Shown: one piece after another, positions 24,707 to 33,154 of the stretch
How the letters are laid out: the number at the start of each line of letters is the position of its first letter
How positions within the stretch are numbered: the first letter of the stretch is position 1
Source: Dinoroseobacter sp049800775
GTDB taxonomy: Bacteria; Pseudomonadota; Alphaproteobacteria; Rhodobacterales; Rhodobacteraceae
NCBI RefSeq assembly: GCF_049800775.1
Contig: NZ_JBNAFR010000014.1
Location: forward strand, 6,515-70,514
Direction of reading: 5' to 3'
DNA: 64,000 nucleotides
Made by a program: the position numbers and the translations under genes
The notes under the pieces: generated by a model
The model's input: only the letters and a program-made list of their open reading frames with translations
Told to the model about the DNA's origin: nothing
Database searches by the model: none

Positions 24707-25077
24707 TATGAAACAAATTTCTGGGGGGGCACCCGTGTGACAAAATGACTGTCCCGGCCCGATTTCTGCCAAGTTGCGACACAAATCCAATCGGAGCTTT
24801 GCGGCAGTCCGGTACAGAGCGAAGCGATAATGTGTCTGAATTGCGGCAGGAGGCCGGGTCGGGGATCGTGCACGTGTGTCCTTTCACTTCACGATCTTCG
24901 CGCCTGCACCTCGGGCGACGAAGCCGTGTCCGTTCCTCAGTACGCCGTCCGCAAGGCAACGCACAATTCACCAATTTAGGCAGGGTCACGTTCGCGCATG
25001 TCCTTGCCAGCAAAGGCGATAGGCGGGGCCGAAACCCGCCGATAGGGCTTGACCTGACACAGGGAACTTCCTTTAAC

Positions 25078-25106
25078 AAACCCGCCTGAGGGATCCGAGC
25101 GGGTTT
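25078..25106. terminator. Hairpin upstream of pssD, terminator-like
   Basis: AAACCCGC (25078-25085) and GCGGGTTT (25099-25106) form a perfect 8-bp stem around a 13-nt loop. The short T runs on both sides (TTT on plus, TTTGTT on minus) make it a weak bidirectional terminator candidate. On the plus strand it would sit in the pssD leader, about 105 nt before the start. Confidence 0.5.
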
Positions 25107-25210
25107 CCGCGCACACTCCCGGCTCCGGCCGAGGCGCGCCCTGCCTGTCCGCCAGCCCCGATAGAACCACCTTGTCTCCGCCTCGTTTTGCCCGGAAAGA
25201 GAGCCATTCC

Positions 25211-25660
25211 ATGACATCCCGTATTCTGGTGATCGCCTCCGGTGGGGGGCATTGGCAGCAATTGATGGAGGTGCGCGCGGCCTGGGCCGATCAGGACGTG
25301 CTCCATGTGACCACCATGGACGACCTGCCCCAGCGGTTCGACGCGACCCCGTTCGAGATCGTCCCGGACTGCAACCGCGATGACAAGCGGGCGATCCTGG
25401 CCTGTTCCTGGGCGCTGCTGCGACTTCTGCTGCGCTTTCGGCCCAAGGTGGTGCTGTCCACCGGAGCCCTGCCCGGGGTGATCGCCCTGGCGCTCGGCAA
25501 GCTGGTGGGCGCGCGCACCATCTGGCTCGACAGCGTGGCCAATGCCGAAGAGATGTCCATGTCCGGCAAGGTCGCCCGGCGCTTTGCCGATCTCTGGCTC
25601 AGCCAATGGCCCCATGTGGCCGAGGCCGCCGGGGCCGAGCACGCGGGGTCAATCCTGTGA
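25211..25660 (+). CDS. pssD: PssD/Alg14-like glycosyltransferase subunit
   Basis: Membrane-associated half of a two-part GT28-type glycosyltransferase. In eukaryotes the halves are Alg14/Alg13; in rhizobial and streptococcal polysaccharide clusters they are PssD/PssE or EpsE/EpsF types. The 149 residues start SRILVIASGGGHWQQLMEV, the Gly-rich start of Alg14. VLSTGALPGVIALALGKLVGARTIWLDS and LADLWLSQWPHVAE-like segments follow, as in the family. The ATG at 25211 is chosen because upstream residues are non-family. Its stop overlaps the GTG start of pssE (GTGA). The pair would transfer a sugar, often glucuronate or galactose, to a lipid-linked precursor. Confidence 0.88.
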   Translation: MTSRILVIASGGGHWQQLMEVRAAWADQDVLHVTTMDDLPQRFDATPFEIVPDCNRDDKRAILACSWALLRLLLRFRPKVVLSTGALPGVIALALGKLVGARTIWLDSVANAEEMSMSGKVARRFADLWLSQWPHVAEAAGAEHAGSIL

Positions 25661-26145
25661 TTTTTGTGACCGTCGGGACCCAGCTGCCCTTTCTGCGCCT
25701 CATCGATGCCATGGCCGCCCTGGCCGGTGATCTCTCCGAGCCGGTGATCGCCCAGGCCGGCCCCCATTCCCCCGAAGAGGCCGCCAATTGGGGCAGTCTC
25801 GACATCCGCACCCATCTGGCCCCGGCCGAGTTCGACCGCTGCTTTGCCGAGGCGCGGGTGGTGGTGGGCCATGCGGGGATGGGCACGGTTCTCTCGGCGC
25901 GCCGCCATGGCAAGCCAGTGATCCTGCTGCCCCGGCGCCATGAGCTGGGCGAGCATCGCAACGACCACCAGATGGCCACCGCCCGGGAGGTCGCGCGTCT
26001 TTCCGGGGTGCATATCGCCTGGACCGCCGAGGAAATCGCGCCCCTTCTGGCCCGAGACCTGCCGGCCCCCGAGGCCGCACAGGACAGCCCCGAAAAGGTC
26101 GCCCTCGTGGGCCGGTTGCGCCGCTTCATCACCGAAGGCAGCTAG
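25657..26145 (+). CDS. pssE: PssE/Alg13-like glycosyltransferase subunit
   Basis: Soluble catalytic half of the pssDE transferase, 162 residues. VIFVTVGTQLPFLRLIDAM is the Alg13/PssE N-terminus, and VVVGHAGMGTVLSARRHGKPVILLPRRHELGEHRNDHQ is the UDP-sugar-binding region of GT28 C-terminal domains (HAG...G...P...LPR). The GTG at 25657 overlaps the pssD stop by 3 bp and fits the family start exactly. It converges with the sulfotransferase gene downstream, leaving only 13 bp between the stops. Confidence 0.9.
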   Translation: MIFVTVGTQLPFLRLIDAMAALAGDLSEPVIAQAGPHSPEEAANWGSLDIRTHLAPAEFDRCFAEARVVVGHAGMGTVLSARRHGKPVILLPRRHELGEHRNDHQMATAREVARLSGVHIAWTAEEIAPLLARDLPAPEAAQDSPEKVALVGRLRRFITEGS

Positions 26146-26158
26146 CCCCCCTGCCCGG

Positions 26159-26935
26159 TCAGACCCGCAGGCCCAGTTCCGACAGGAAGAGCTCGTCGCG
26201 CAGGGCAAAGGTTTCCAGCCGCCGGATCCCCGCATCGCTGTCGAAACGGTCGGTCAGGATCGGCCAGCGGCGATCCTCCAACGCACCTTCGGAGACCCGG
26301 CGGAACTTGTCCGTGACCGAGACCGTCAGGCCGCGCTCCGCCAGATCCGTCTCCAGCGCGCCGAGATCGCGGATCGAGTAGATCCGGCTCAGCCGGGGCA
26401 CATTGGCCAGGGCCGCATCGACGGCGCTGTCTTCATCCATCGCCTGCACCGCATCCCAGCCAAGCATCCGGCGCGTGGCGAAATAGCTGGTGTAGAAATT
26501 GTCGTAATGGGCCCGGATGAAGGCCTGCCATTCTGCATCCCCGCCAAAGAAATACTCTTCCGCCGAGACGGTCAGGATCCGCCGCAACCCGCGCAGATGG
26601 GGCGGGCTGGGCTGTTCGAGCACCTCGTCGGCCCGGGCCTGGGCGCGCTTGAGCACATAGAGGTAGTAGGAGGCCAGCCGTTCGAACGGATCGCGCAGCA
26701 CCGTGAAGGCAAAGCGGCCCTCTGGCAGGGTCTCGAGCCCCGTCCAGTCCAGATGCCCGGAATAGAGACTGTAGCCCGGCGGCATCTGTGCCGCGCCCGG
26801 GGCCACCTGGCTGTGCAGACGTACGGGCGAGATCGCCTCGGGGGGCAGGAGACAGGCCAGCGCCTCGTGGATGGTCTGTCCCGCGGTTTTGGGAATATGC
26901 AGAAAGACCAGGGGACGTTCCGGGCTGAGCGTCAT
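26159..26935 (-). CDS. Sulfotransferase family protein
   Basis: Predicted PAPS-dependent sulfotransferase of 258 residues. FLHIPKTAGQTIHEAL (about 11-26) is the 5'-phosphosulfate-binding loop, and FTVLRDPFERLASYYLYVLK (about 76-95) is the 3'-phosphate-binding motif with the RDP..R..S pattern. It resembles the carbohydrate sulfotransferase (Sulfotransfer_2-like) group. Its start overlaps the stop of the large glycosyltransferase upstream by 4 bp (ATGA), so it probably sulfates the sugar added by that enzyme or a nearby residue. PAPS synthesis genes are not in the window. Confidence 0.85.
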   Translation of the reverse strand: MTLSPERPLVFLHIPKTAGQTIHEALACLLPPEAISPVRLHSQVAPGAAQMPPGYSLYSGHLDWTGLETLPEGRFAFTVLRDPFERLASYYLYVLKRAQARADEVLEQPSPPHLRGLRRILTVSAEEYFFGGDAEWQAFIRAHYDNFYTSYFATRRMLGWDAVQAMDEDSAVDAALANVPRLSRIYSIRDLGALETDLAERGLTVSVTDKFRRVSEGALEDRRWPILTDRFDSDAGIRRLETFALRDELFLSELGLRV

Positions 26936-29679
26936 CTGGAGATCGCGACACCATCTTCTGCCGCGTCCTCCGCGGCGGGTGCGGGCGCGTCGGTCTCTGC
27001 CGGATCGGCGCCCGGGATCAGCACGCTCTGCACCGTGTCGAGGACGATCTCCGCCAGGGGGGCATCGGGGTCGAAATGGATCAGATGGCCATTCTCGGCC
27101 CGGGCCACCGCCGTGCCCTGGGCCCCCAGATGGAAGGCAAAGACCGGCAGGCCGGTCGCGAGCGCCTCATGGGTCGTGTAGGAAAACGTCTCGGGCCAGA
27201 TCGAGGGGATCAGCCAGCAGGTGATCCCGTATTTCGCCGCCAGCTGGTCGAGCTCGGCGATGCGGTAGGTGCCATGGACCGGGGCCGAGGCGGGCAGGCC
27301 GTAAGCCGGGTCGATATTGCCGATCAGAACCAGACCGATCCGGGCGGGATCGGCACTGTCCGCGCCATTGCCCGCCGGATGCGCGCCACCACGCTCCAGA
27401 TGCCGGGCGAGATCCTGCACCACCTGGGCGCCCTTCTGGAAACCGATATTGCCCAGCACCCCGATCACCTGACGGGCATCCGGGGCGGGCTGTGGCAGCA
27501 CCGGCATCTCGGTCAGCAGGTCATGGGGCCGGATCCGCAGATTTTCGGCCACGGAAGGATAGACCTGCAGCACATGATCCCGGCTGTCCTCGGAGAAGAC
27601 CGTCACCTGGTCCGCCGCCTCCAGCAGCAGTCCCCAGGCCGCGCGCCAGCCCGAGAGCTGGATCCGGCTGCCATCGGGGCGGATGAACTGATGGGCCTCA
27701 TCCTCGGTCTCGCCATCGGGCAGACCGCGATAGGCCCCATCCGTGTCGAGCAGGCAATAGGAAGGGCTGAGCGCAAAGAAATCGTGGAACAGGACCTCGA
27801 CCTCATCGGCGGGCCCGTCCGCCCCGGGCGCGTCGCGACGCAGCGCCAGCAGGCAATCGGGCAGATCCGCCGGATCCGGGTCCCCGACCCCGCAGGAATA
27901 GACGATCCGCCGCGCGCCGATCGGGGCCAGCAGGGTCTTGACGAAGTCGAAGTCATCGGTGCCGCCGGACACCCGCCCGGTTTCGGTGATCACCTCGACC
28001 TGCCAGCGCTGCGGCCCGCCCACGCGCAGGATCACCGCGCCCCGGGTCTCGGGCAGCGCGGCCTTGATCCGGATCTCGAGATAGTCATCCGCCCCGCCGC
28101 CAAGGGAATGGGCGAGATAGATCGGCACCGCGACCCCGGCCTCCCGGGCCCGCTCCGCCAGAAGGGCCGCCGCCAGCGCCACCCGCGGGGTGATCAGCGG
28201 ATCGGCCGCGATGAAGCTCTGCACCTCGCGGTCATAGGTCGGATAGCGATGGGAGACGATCTGGTTGTTGTTCAGCACCAGCTTGATCTTCTCGGCCGAG
28301 CCAAAGCTCTCGCCGCCGCGATGCTCCACATAGAGCCCCGGCAGCCCCAGATGACGCGCCCCCAGCGCGCGCACCTTCTGGCACCAGTCGACCTCTTCGC
28401 CATATCCACGGCCAAAGATTGGATCGAGCGTGGGCACCTTGCGCAACCAGTCGATATGCATGGCCATGCAGAACCCGACCCCCGTGGGCGCCACCGAAAG
28501 GGTCGCCTCCGGGTGGAAACTCTGGGCGACGCGGTCCACCGCATCGGCCTCGCCCGGGGCGAGCACACTGCGCACGCACATCACCGGCGCCGAGAAAATC
28601 TCGGCATCATTGGACATGGGGGTGACCGTGGCCACGTTCTCATGGACGATCATGGGACGGATCAGGCGACTGGCCCAGCCCGCGGGCACCAGCGCGTCGG
28701 AATTGAGCAGGACCACATGATCCCCGCGCTCGAGGGCGGCGGCAAAGCCCCGGTTCACGCTGCCGATAAAACCGCGATTGGTCTCGTTCTCGAGCAAGGT
28801 GACCCGCCCGGGATGGGCAGCGTTCTGGGCGGCCGCCCAGTCCCGCAGCCAGGGCCGGACCGCCGGATCGGTGGAGCAATCCTCGATCACCACCGCATGC
28901 CAGGGCAGATCCGTATGGGTCGCCACCCGCTCCAGCGCCGCCTGGGTCAGCTCGAACGCGTTATAGACCGGCATGATGACGGTGATCGGGACATCGGTCG
29001 GATAGCTGACCGTGTCACCCTCGACAAAGGTGAAGAGCGCGGTTTCCATGGGTCCGGCCTGGGGCACGGCCTCAAGCCCGAGCCCGCGCTTGATCTGGTC
29101 CCGCCGTCCGGGATCCCGGTGCAGGGCATAGCCCAGAATGGTCGGGCTGAGCCGCGCCAGAACCGACACGAACTGCCGCCGCAGACGTGCCCGGGCCCCG
29201 CGCAGCGCCGCAAGGGTCAGGGTCGCCACGGGCTGCGGTGTCTGGGCCGCGCCATGGGCATGGAGCTGCAGGGTGAAGGGAAAGGCATGGAGCGGCGCCT
29301 CGAGCACAAAGCCCGTATAGCGGTTCAGCCCCAGGGCATTGGCCACATCTTCGCGCGGGATATGGGGCTGACGGCTGTCCTGCCCGCCTTCCCAGGACAG
29401 GGTGACCCGGTCCGCGGTGCTCCAGCCCAGGACATGCACACGATTGCCCCGGACCTCGACCCGGTCCACATGTCCGAGCGGGATCTCACCCCCGGCAGGC
29501 TCCAGCGCGAAGCCGGGACAGTCCAGGGTCAGATGCCGGTCAGCATAACGATGAAACAAGCCTTGGAGGCGCTTGAGCACAGGTAAAATCCCGTCTTGTT
29601 CGTGATCGAAAAAAGCGCCGCGTCCTGATCTGGCCCTCTCGCACCATGCGGTGTACCCGGCAGGGTCCAAGCTGTCCAT
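26932..29679 (-). CDS. Two-domain glycosyltransferase (GT2 plus GT4-like)
   Basis: Protein of 915 residues. Residues 1-225 are an N-terminal region of unknown type (VDRVEVRGNRVHVLGWSTADRV). A GT2 domain follows at about 230-470 with PITVIMPVYNAFELTQAALERV, VVIEDCSTDP, NRGFIGSVNRGF, LLNSDALVPAGW and GYGEEVDWCQK. The C-terminal half has the GT4 features: IYLAHSLGGGADDYL, VTVFSEDSRDHVLQVYP, VIGVLGNIGFQKGAQVV (about 740) and ATGLPVFAFHLGAQGT. Two catalytic domains suggest two successive sugar additions. It overlaps the sulfotransferase downstream and starts 86 bp after the WcaJ-like gene. Few ribosome-binding features precede the ATG at 29677-29679. Confidence 0.85.
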   Translation of the reverse strand: MDSLDPAGYTAWCERARSGRGAFFDHEQDGILPVLKRLQGLFHRYADRHLTLDCPGFALEPAGGEIPLGHVDRVEVRGNRVHVLGWSTADRVTLSWEGGQDSRQPHIPREDVANALGLNRYTGFVLEAPLHAFPFTLQLHAHGAAQTPQPVATLTLAALRGARARLRRQFVSVLARLSPTILGYALHRDPGRRDQIKRGLGLEAVPQAGPMETALFTFVEGDTVSYPTDVPITVIMPVYNAFELTQAALERVATHTDLPWHAVVIEDCSTDPAVRPWLRDWAAAQNAAHPGRVTLLENETNRGFIGSVNRGFAAALERGDHVVLLNSDALVPAGWASRLIRPMIVHENVATVTPMSNDAEIFSAPVMCVRSVLAPGEADAVDRVAQSFHPEATLSVAPTGVGFCMAMHIDWLRKVPTLDPIFGRGYGEEVDWCQKVRALGARHLGLPGLYVEHRGGESFGSAEKIKLVLNNNQIVSHRYPTYDREVQSFIAADPLITPRVALAAALLAERAREAGVAVPIYLAHSLGGGADDYLEIRIKAALPETRGAVILRVGGPQRWQVEVITETGRVSGGTDDFDFVKTLLAPIGARRIVYSCGVGDPDPADLPDCLLALRRDAPGADGPADEVEVLFHDFFALSPSYCLLDTDGAYRGLPDGETEDEAHQFIRPDGSRIQLSGWRAAWGLLLEAADQVTVFSEDSRDHVLQVYPSVAENLRIRPHDLLTEMPVLPQPAPDARQVIGVLGNIGFQKGAQVVQDLARHLERGGAHPAGNGADSADPARIGLVLIGNIDPAYGLPASAPVHGTYRIAELDQLAAKYGITCWLIPSIWPETFSYTTHEALATGLPVFAFHLGAQGTAVARAENGHLIHFDPDAPLAEIVLDTVQSVLIPGADPAETDAPAPAAEDAAEDGVAISR

Positions 29680-29765
29680 GAGCGAGCCTGCCGCAACGCG
29701 GCATTTTTTGGCCTGTGTCCTGTTTTCGACCCGCTTCGTTCTGCCCCCCCGTGATGCGCAGCCCC

Positions 29766-30377
29766 CTAGCCCCGGCGCAGTACCCGCGCCGCCGTACGCC
29801 CGATCAGCCCCAGATCAAAACAGACCGAACGATGGGCCGCATAGATCAGATCGAGGCGCGCCTTGCGCGGCACGCAGGCCCGGGCATAGACCGCATCGGT
29901 CTCGGCCGCATCGGCACAGCGCGCCAGCAGCCGCTCTTCATGGGTGTGGTAGACCAGCGTCGCCAGCCCTGTGACCCCGGGGCGGCTTTGCAGGACCCGG
30001 GCATAGGTCTCGGGAAACCGCTCAACATATTCGCGCAGGGGCGGGCGCGGGCCGACAAAGCTCAGATCCCCGCGCAGGATGTTCCAGAGCTGGGGCAGCT
30101 CGTCGAGCCGGCTGCGCCGCAACCAGCGCCCGGCGGGGGTGATCCGCGCGGCCTTGTCCCCGCCGGACACCCCACTGTCGCGCGCCGCCACGGTCATGGT
30201 GCGGAACTTCCACAGGGTGAACCCCCGCTCCGGCGTGGTCATCCGTTCGGAGGCATAGAAGACCGGCGCGCCTTGGCTGAGGCGCAGCCAGAGCGCCAGC
30301 CCCGCAATCACCGGGCCCAGCACCAGCACGAGGATCAGCGCCAGTCCGATATCAAGGATCCGCTTGCCCGGGGTCAT
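29766..30377 (-). CDS. Initiating sugar-phosphate transferase, WcaJ/PglC family
   Basis: Monotopic phosphoglycosyl transferase of 203 residues that starts repeat-unit assembly by moving a sugar-1-phosphate to undecaprenyl phosphate. KRILDIGLALILVLVLGPVIAGLAL is the re-entrant membrane helix, TLWKFRTM is the substrate loop and RRSRLDELPQLWNILRGDLSFVGPRPPL holds the catalytic Asp-Glu dyad. The short length means only the catalytic domain is present, as in PglC-type enzymes, not the five-helix WbaP form. The ATG at 30375-30377 overlaps the SDR stop (ATGA). The coupling to an SDR suggests the first sugar is a 6-deoxy-HexNAc. Confidence 0.9.
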   Translation of the reverse strand: MTPGKRILDIGLALILVLVLGPVIAGLALWLRLSQGAPVFYASERMTTPERGFTLWKFRTMTVAARDSGVSGGDKAARITPAGRWLRRSRLDELPQLWNILRGDLSFVGPRPPLREYVERFPETYARVLQSRPGVTGLATLVYHTHEERLLARCADAAETDAVYARACVPRKARLDLIYAAHRSVCFDLGLIGRTAARVLRRG

Positions 30378-31237
30378 GGCCGGCCCTCCCCCAGGGCGGC
30401 CTGATCCGCCCGCCATTCCGCCACGATCCGCCGCGCGGTCCCGGCCTCGGGCGACAGGGGCACCAGCGCGGTCAGGCGCGCGGTGTCCAGCACCACCTCC
30501 GGCAAGGCTGCCTCGGGCGCCGGGCGCGGCTGCCACCGGATCCCCGCCGCCTCAAGCAGATCCCCCATGGCCACGCCGGGCCCCGGTCCGCTCAGGTTCA
30601 AAACCGGTGGCAAGGGGGCCTCCGCCGCCCGGATCACCAACTGAAACAGGGTCTCTGCAAGGGTTTTCGGCCCGAGATAACTGCGCAGCGGCGTCGTGCC
30701 ATCGGCAAACCGGTCCAGCGTCACCGCCACCCCGGGATGGGCCCCGGACAAGAGCGCATCGGCGCCGGCCACATTGCCAATCCGCAACGCACAGGCTCCG
30801 GGCACCCCGGCCAAGGCCGCCTCGCCTGCCTGCTTGGCCCGGCCATAATCGCTCAAGGGCGCCAGGGGATCATCCTCACCACATCGCGCCCGCGCCCCGT
30901 AAACAGCCGCCGACGAGGCCCAGAGGAGCGACCGTCCACCGGCCGCCCGCACCCCATGGGCCACCGCCCGTGCTAGGGGGGGGATCGCCGCAAAGCTGCT
31001 GACCGCGCGCCCGGGTCCCGGCACCGGACCGGCGAGATCCAGCACCACATCCACCGCCGCGCAGGCCTCGGCCAGGGCCAGAGGATCCGTGCGCGGATCA
31101 AACACAACCCAGTCGCCCGCGCCCGGATCATGCCCCTGTCGGGCCTGCCAAAGCGGCTCTATCTCAGGCGATACCCAGTACCGGCGCAGCATCCCGCCCA
31201 GCCGCCCGGTCGCGCCCAGAACCAGCACCCGCACCAT
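30374..31237 (-). CDS. NAD(P)-dependent sugar epimerase/reductase (extended SDR)
   Basis: Extended SDR of 287 residues: VRVLVLGATGRLGGMLRRYW (cofactor loop), VVLDLAGPVPGPG, LLWASSAAVYGARAR and SDYGRAKQAGEAAL (catalytic Tyr-Lys). It is shorter than 4,6-dehydratases, in the range of 4-keto reductases. Its start at 31237 is 142 bp after rmlA, with a terminator-like motif between, so it may have its own promoter. Together with the membrane 4,6-dehydratase at 41943-43859 and the coupled sugar transferase it fits the dehydratase-reductase-transferase set known for QuiNAc initiation in Rhizobium etli (WreV, WreQ, WreU). That role is inferred. Confidence 0.78.
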   Translation of the reverse strand: MVRVLVLGATGRLGGMLRRYWVSPEIEPLWQARQGHDPGAGDWVVFDPRTDPLALAEACAAVDVVLDLAGPVPGPGRAVSSFAAIPPLARAVAHGVRAAGGRSLLWASSAAVYGARARCGEDDPLAPLSDYGRAKQAGEAALAGVPGACALRIGNVAGADALLSGAHPGVAVTLDRFADGTTPLRSYLGPKTLAETLFQLVIRAAEAPLPPVLNLSGPGPGVAMGDLLEAAGIRWQPRPAPEAALPEVVLDTARLTALVPLSPEAGTARRIVAEWRADQAALGEGRP

Positions 31238-31301
31238 GATCCGCCCTCCCCCGCAGCTTTGCCCGGCGGTGCTGACGCCCCCGGGCCAAACTTAAGTCTG
31301 T

Positions 31302-31320
31302 AAATATCCCCGCCGGAGGC
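31302..31320 (-). terminator. Rhodobacterales-type intergenic terminator motif after rmlA
   Basis: The minus strand reads GCCTCCGGCGGGGATATTT here, 60 nt past the rmlA stop. A GC-rich CCTCCGGCGGG core followed by TATTT is, from memory, a very common 3' element in Rhodobacteraceae genomes. It would end the rml transcript and separate it from the SDR-transferase pair. Confidence 0.6.
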
Positions 31321-31379
31321 TCCCGCCCCCACCACCGGCGCGCGGCCGGACCCCCGCCCGGCGCACACCACAGGCCTGC

Positions 31380-32246
31380 CTATTTCAACAGATCAGCGAG
31401 GTATTCCCCGTAATTGTTCTTGCGGAACTTGTCGGCCCTTGCCTGCAGCTCGGCCGCCGTGATCCAGCCCTGATCATAGGCGATCTCATCGGGGCTGCCG
31501 GTCTGCAGCCCTTGCCGCCGTTCCAGGGTGCGCACGAAATTCCCGGCATCGAGAAGGCTGCCATGGGTCCCGGTATCGAGCCAGGCATAGCCCCGCCCCA
31601 TGCGTTTGACGTTCAACAGCCCCTCGCCGAGATACATCTCCAACAAGGTCGTGATCTCCAGCTCGCCCCGGTCGCTGGGCGTGACGGCCCGGGCGCGCTC
31701 CGGCGCGGAGCCATCGAGGAAGTAGAGCCCCGTCACCGCGTAATTCGAGGGCGGCACCTCGGGTTTCTCGATGATCTCTTTCACGGATCCGGCCGCGTCA
31801 AAGGCCACAACCCCGTAGCGTTCCGGATCGGCCACGTGATAGCCGAAGACGGTCCCACCCTCATCGGACGCGCTGGCCATCAGGTCCGGCAACCCATGCC
31901 CGAAGAAGATATTGTCCCCCAGCACCATGGCCGAGGGCGCCCCGGCGAGGAACTCCTCGGCCAGAATGTACGCCTGGGCCAGCCCATCGGGCGAAGGCTG
32001 CACGATATAGGTGAAGCTCACGCCCCATTGGCTGCCATCGCCCAAGGTGCGCTGGAACTGCTCCTGATCCTGCGGGGTGGTGATGATCGCGATCTCGCGG
32101 ATCCCGGCCAGCATCAGCACGCTGATCGGGTAATAGATCATCGGCTTGTCATAGATCGGCAGAAGCTGCTTCGACACCCCGATCGTGATCGGGTAGAGCC
32201 GCGTCCCAGAGCCCCCGGCCAGAATGATGCCTTTGCGTTGTGTCAT
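31380..32246 (-). CDS. rmlA: Glucose-1-phosphate thymidylyltransferase
   Basis: First enzyme of dTDP-L-rhamnose synthesis: glucose-1-phosphate plus dTTP to dTDP-glucose. The 288 residues match RmlA from end to end: KGIILAGGSGTRLYPITIGV, KQLLPIYDKPMIYYPISVLMLAGI, VLGDNIFFGHGL, EIIEKPEVPPSNYAVTGLYF and GYAWLDTGTHGSLLDAGNFV. The ATG at 32244-32246 is chosen by alignment; the frame runs on upstream. It is the last rml gene in the operon, separated from the preceding sulfotransferase by 31 bp. Confidence 0.97.
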   Translation of the reverse strand: MTQRKGIILAGGSGTRLYPITIGVSKQLLPIYDKPMIYYPISVLMLAGIREIAIITTPQDQEQFQRTLGDGSQWGVSFTYIVQPSPDGLAQAYILAEEFLAGAPSAMVLGDNIFFGHGLPDLMASASDEGGTVFGYHVADPERYGVVAFDAAGSVKEIIEKPEVPPSNYAVTGLYFLDGSAPERARAVTPSDRGELEITTLLEMYLGEGLLNVKRMGRGYAWLDTGTHGSLLDAGNFVRTLERRQGLQTGSPDEIAYDQGWITAAELQARADKFRKNNYGEYLADLLK

Positions 32247-32277
32247 GGAAAAAACAGCCTCTTCATAAGGGAAAACA

Positions 32278-33111
32278 TCAGCCCGCCGCCGGCGGGAAGA
32301 GCATGTCCTCCGCCCGGCACCAGCGTGCATAGAGATCGATATCCTCGGCATAGAGCCGCGCCACTCGCGCCACCAGCGCCTCATCATAGAGCGCGCGATG
32401 GGCGGGCACCTTGCCCTGCCGTTTCAGGCTGGCCAGCCGATGGATCGGCGCATCGGCAAAGGCGCCGTCTTCGGGGGTCAGATGGCTGGTGCCATGCTTG
32501 GTCAGGGGCCGGGCATCGGCCACGGCGATGCCGCGGGCGGCCAATGTCTCGATGGCCGCGGCGAACTGCTCAAGCGCGAAGACATCGTCATAGCGCTCAT
32601 AGACCAGGAAATCGCTCTGGGGTTGCCAATGGATGTTCTTGGTCAGGGCCTTGTACTTGGCCAGGGTGGTGACGAATTGCCGGAAGGTGGTCTTTTCCGG
32701 ATCAAGCCTGTCCCCGGTGATCCGGTGCAGCCCCCAGAAATCCGGGTAGCGTCCGACGATCTTGTCGAGAAACACCGAGGCCAGCCGGGCATAGGGGCAG
32801 CGCAGCACCACGAATGTATAGGGCGCGGTCACCAGCTCCCGCAGGGAGGCCCGGAAGGTGCCGTTATTGGGATGGATCCAGGCCCAGTCCTCGGGGCCCG
32901 CGATGCAGCCATTGGCCAGCGCCAGACTGTAGCGCAGGGTCGAGCAGGCATTCTTGGGAATGAAGCTATAGACAGCGCCCGTGGGGTAATGAACCAGCGC
33001 CTGGGTCGCCGCCGTCACATGGGGGCCGTTCTTGGACAGGGTCACAAGCTGGCCGCGCGCATGGCGCAACAGGCGCGGCGAGGCCCCGGGATCGCCGGTC
33101 GGGGCGCTCAT
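32278..33111 (-). CDS. Sulfotransferase family protein within the rml operon
   Basis: Predicted sulfotransferase of 277 residues. AVYSFIPKNACSTLRYSLAL (about 46-65) matches the 5'-PAPS loop of the Sulfotransfer_2 group (P-K-x-A-x-[ST]), and FVVLRCPYARLASVFLDKIV gives the 3'-phosphate motif, with Cys where Asp or His is more usual. DFWGLH, YERYDDVFALEQF and the C-terminal YAEDIDLYARW also fit. It sits between rmlD (43 bp) and rmlA (31 bp), on the same strand. Placement inside the rhamnose pathway suggests that rhamnose or its neighbour sugar is the acceptor; that is inference. Confidence 0.8.
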   Translation of the reverse strand: MSAPTGDPGASPRLLRHARGQLVTLSKNGPHVTAATQALVHYPTGAVYSFIPKNACSTLRYSLALANGCIAGPEDWAWIHPNNGTFRASLRELVTAPYTFVVLRCPYARLASVFLDKIVGRYPDFWGLHRITGDRLDPEKTTFRQFVTTLAKYKALTKNIHWQPQSDFLVYERYDDVFALEQFAAAIETLAARGIAVADARPLTKHGTSHLTPEDGAFADAPIHRLASLKRQGKVPAHRALYDEALVARVARLYAEDIDLYARWCRAEDMLFPPAAG

Positions 33112-33154
33112 GGGCGGGCCTCCAGCAGGGCCAGACGGGGCAGAGACAGGGGCA

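Larger units (their letters stand above)
24362..25210. other. Long AT-richer intergenic region with palindromes
   Basis: Gap of about 850 bp between the divergent beta-helix/LamG gene and pssD. The first 200 bp are markedly AT-rich for this replicon and should contain the promoter of the leftward gene. TACTT/AAGTA (24508-24520) is a short inverted repeat there. A palindrome cluster lies at 24674-24706 and a strong hairpin at 25078-25106. Short open frames exist on both strands but none has family-like sequence, so I call no gene. Confidence 0.55.

Noticed and set aside
24630..25217. Open frames on both strands in the long intergenic gap, including 24745-25089 plus
   Set aside because: No family-like sequence, poor starts, and Cys/Arg/Ser-rich translation; left as non-coding.
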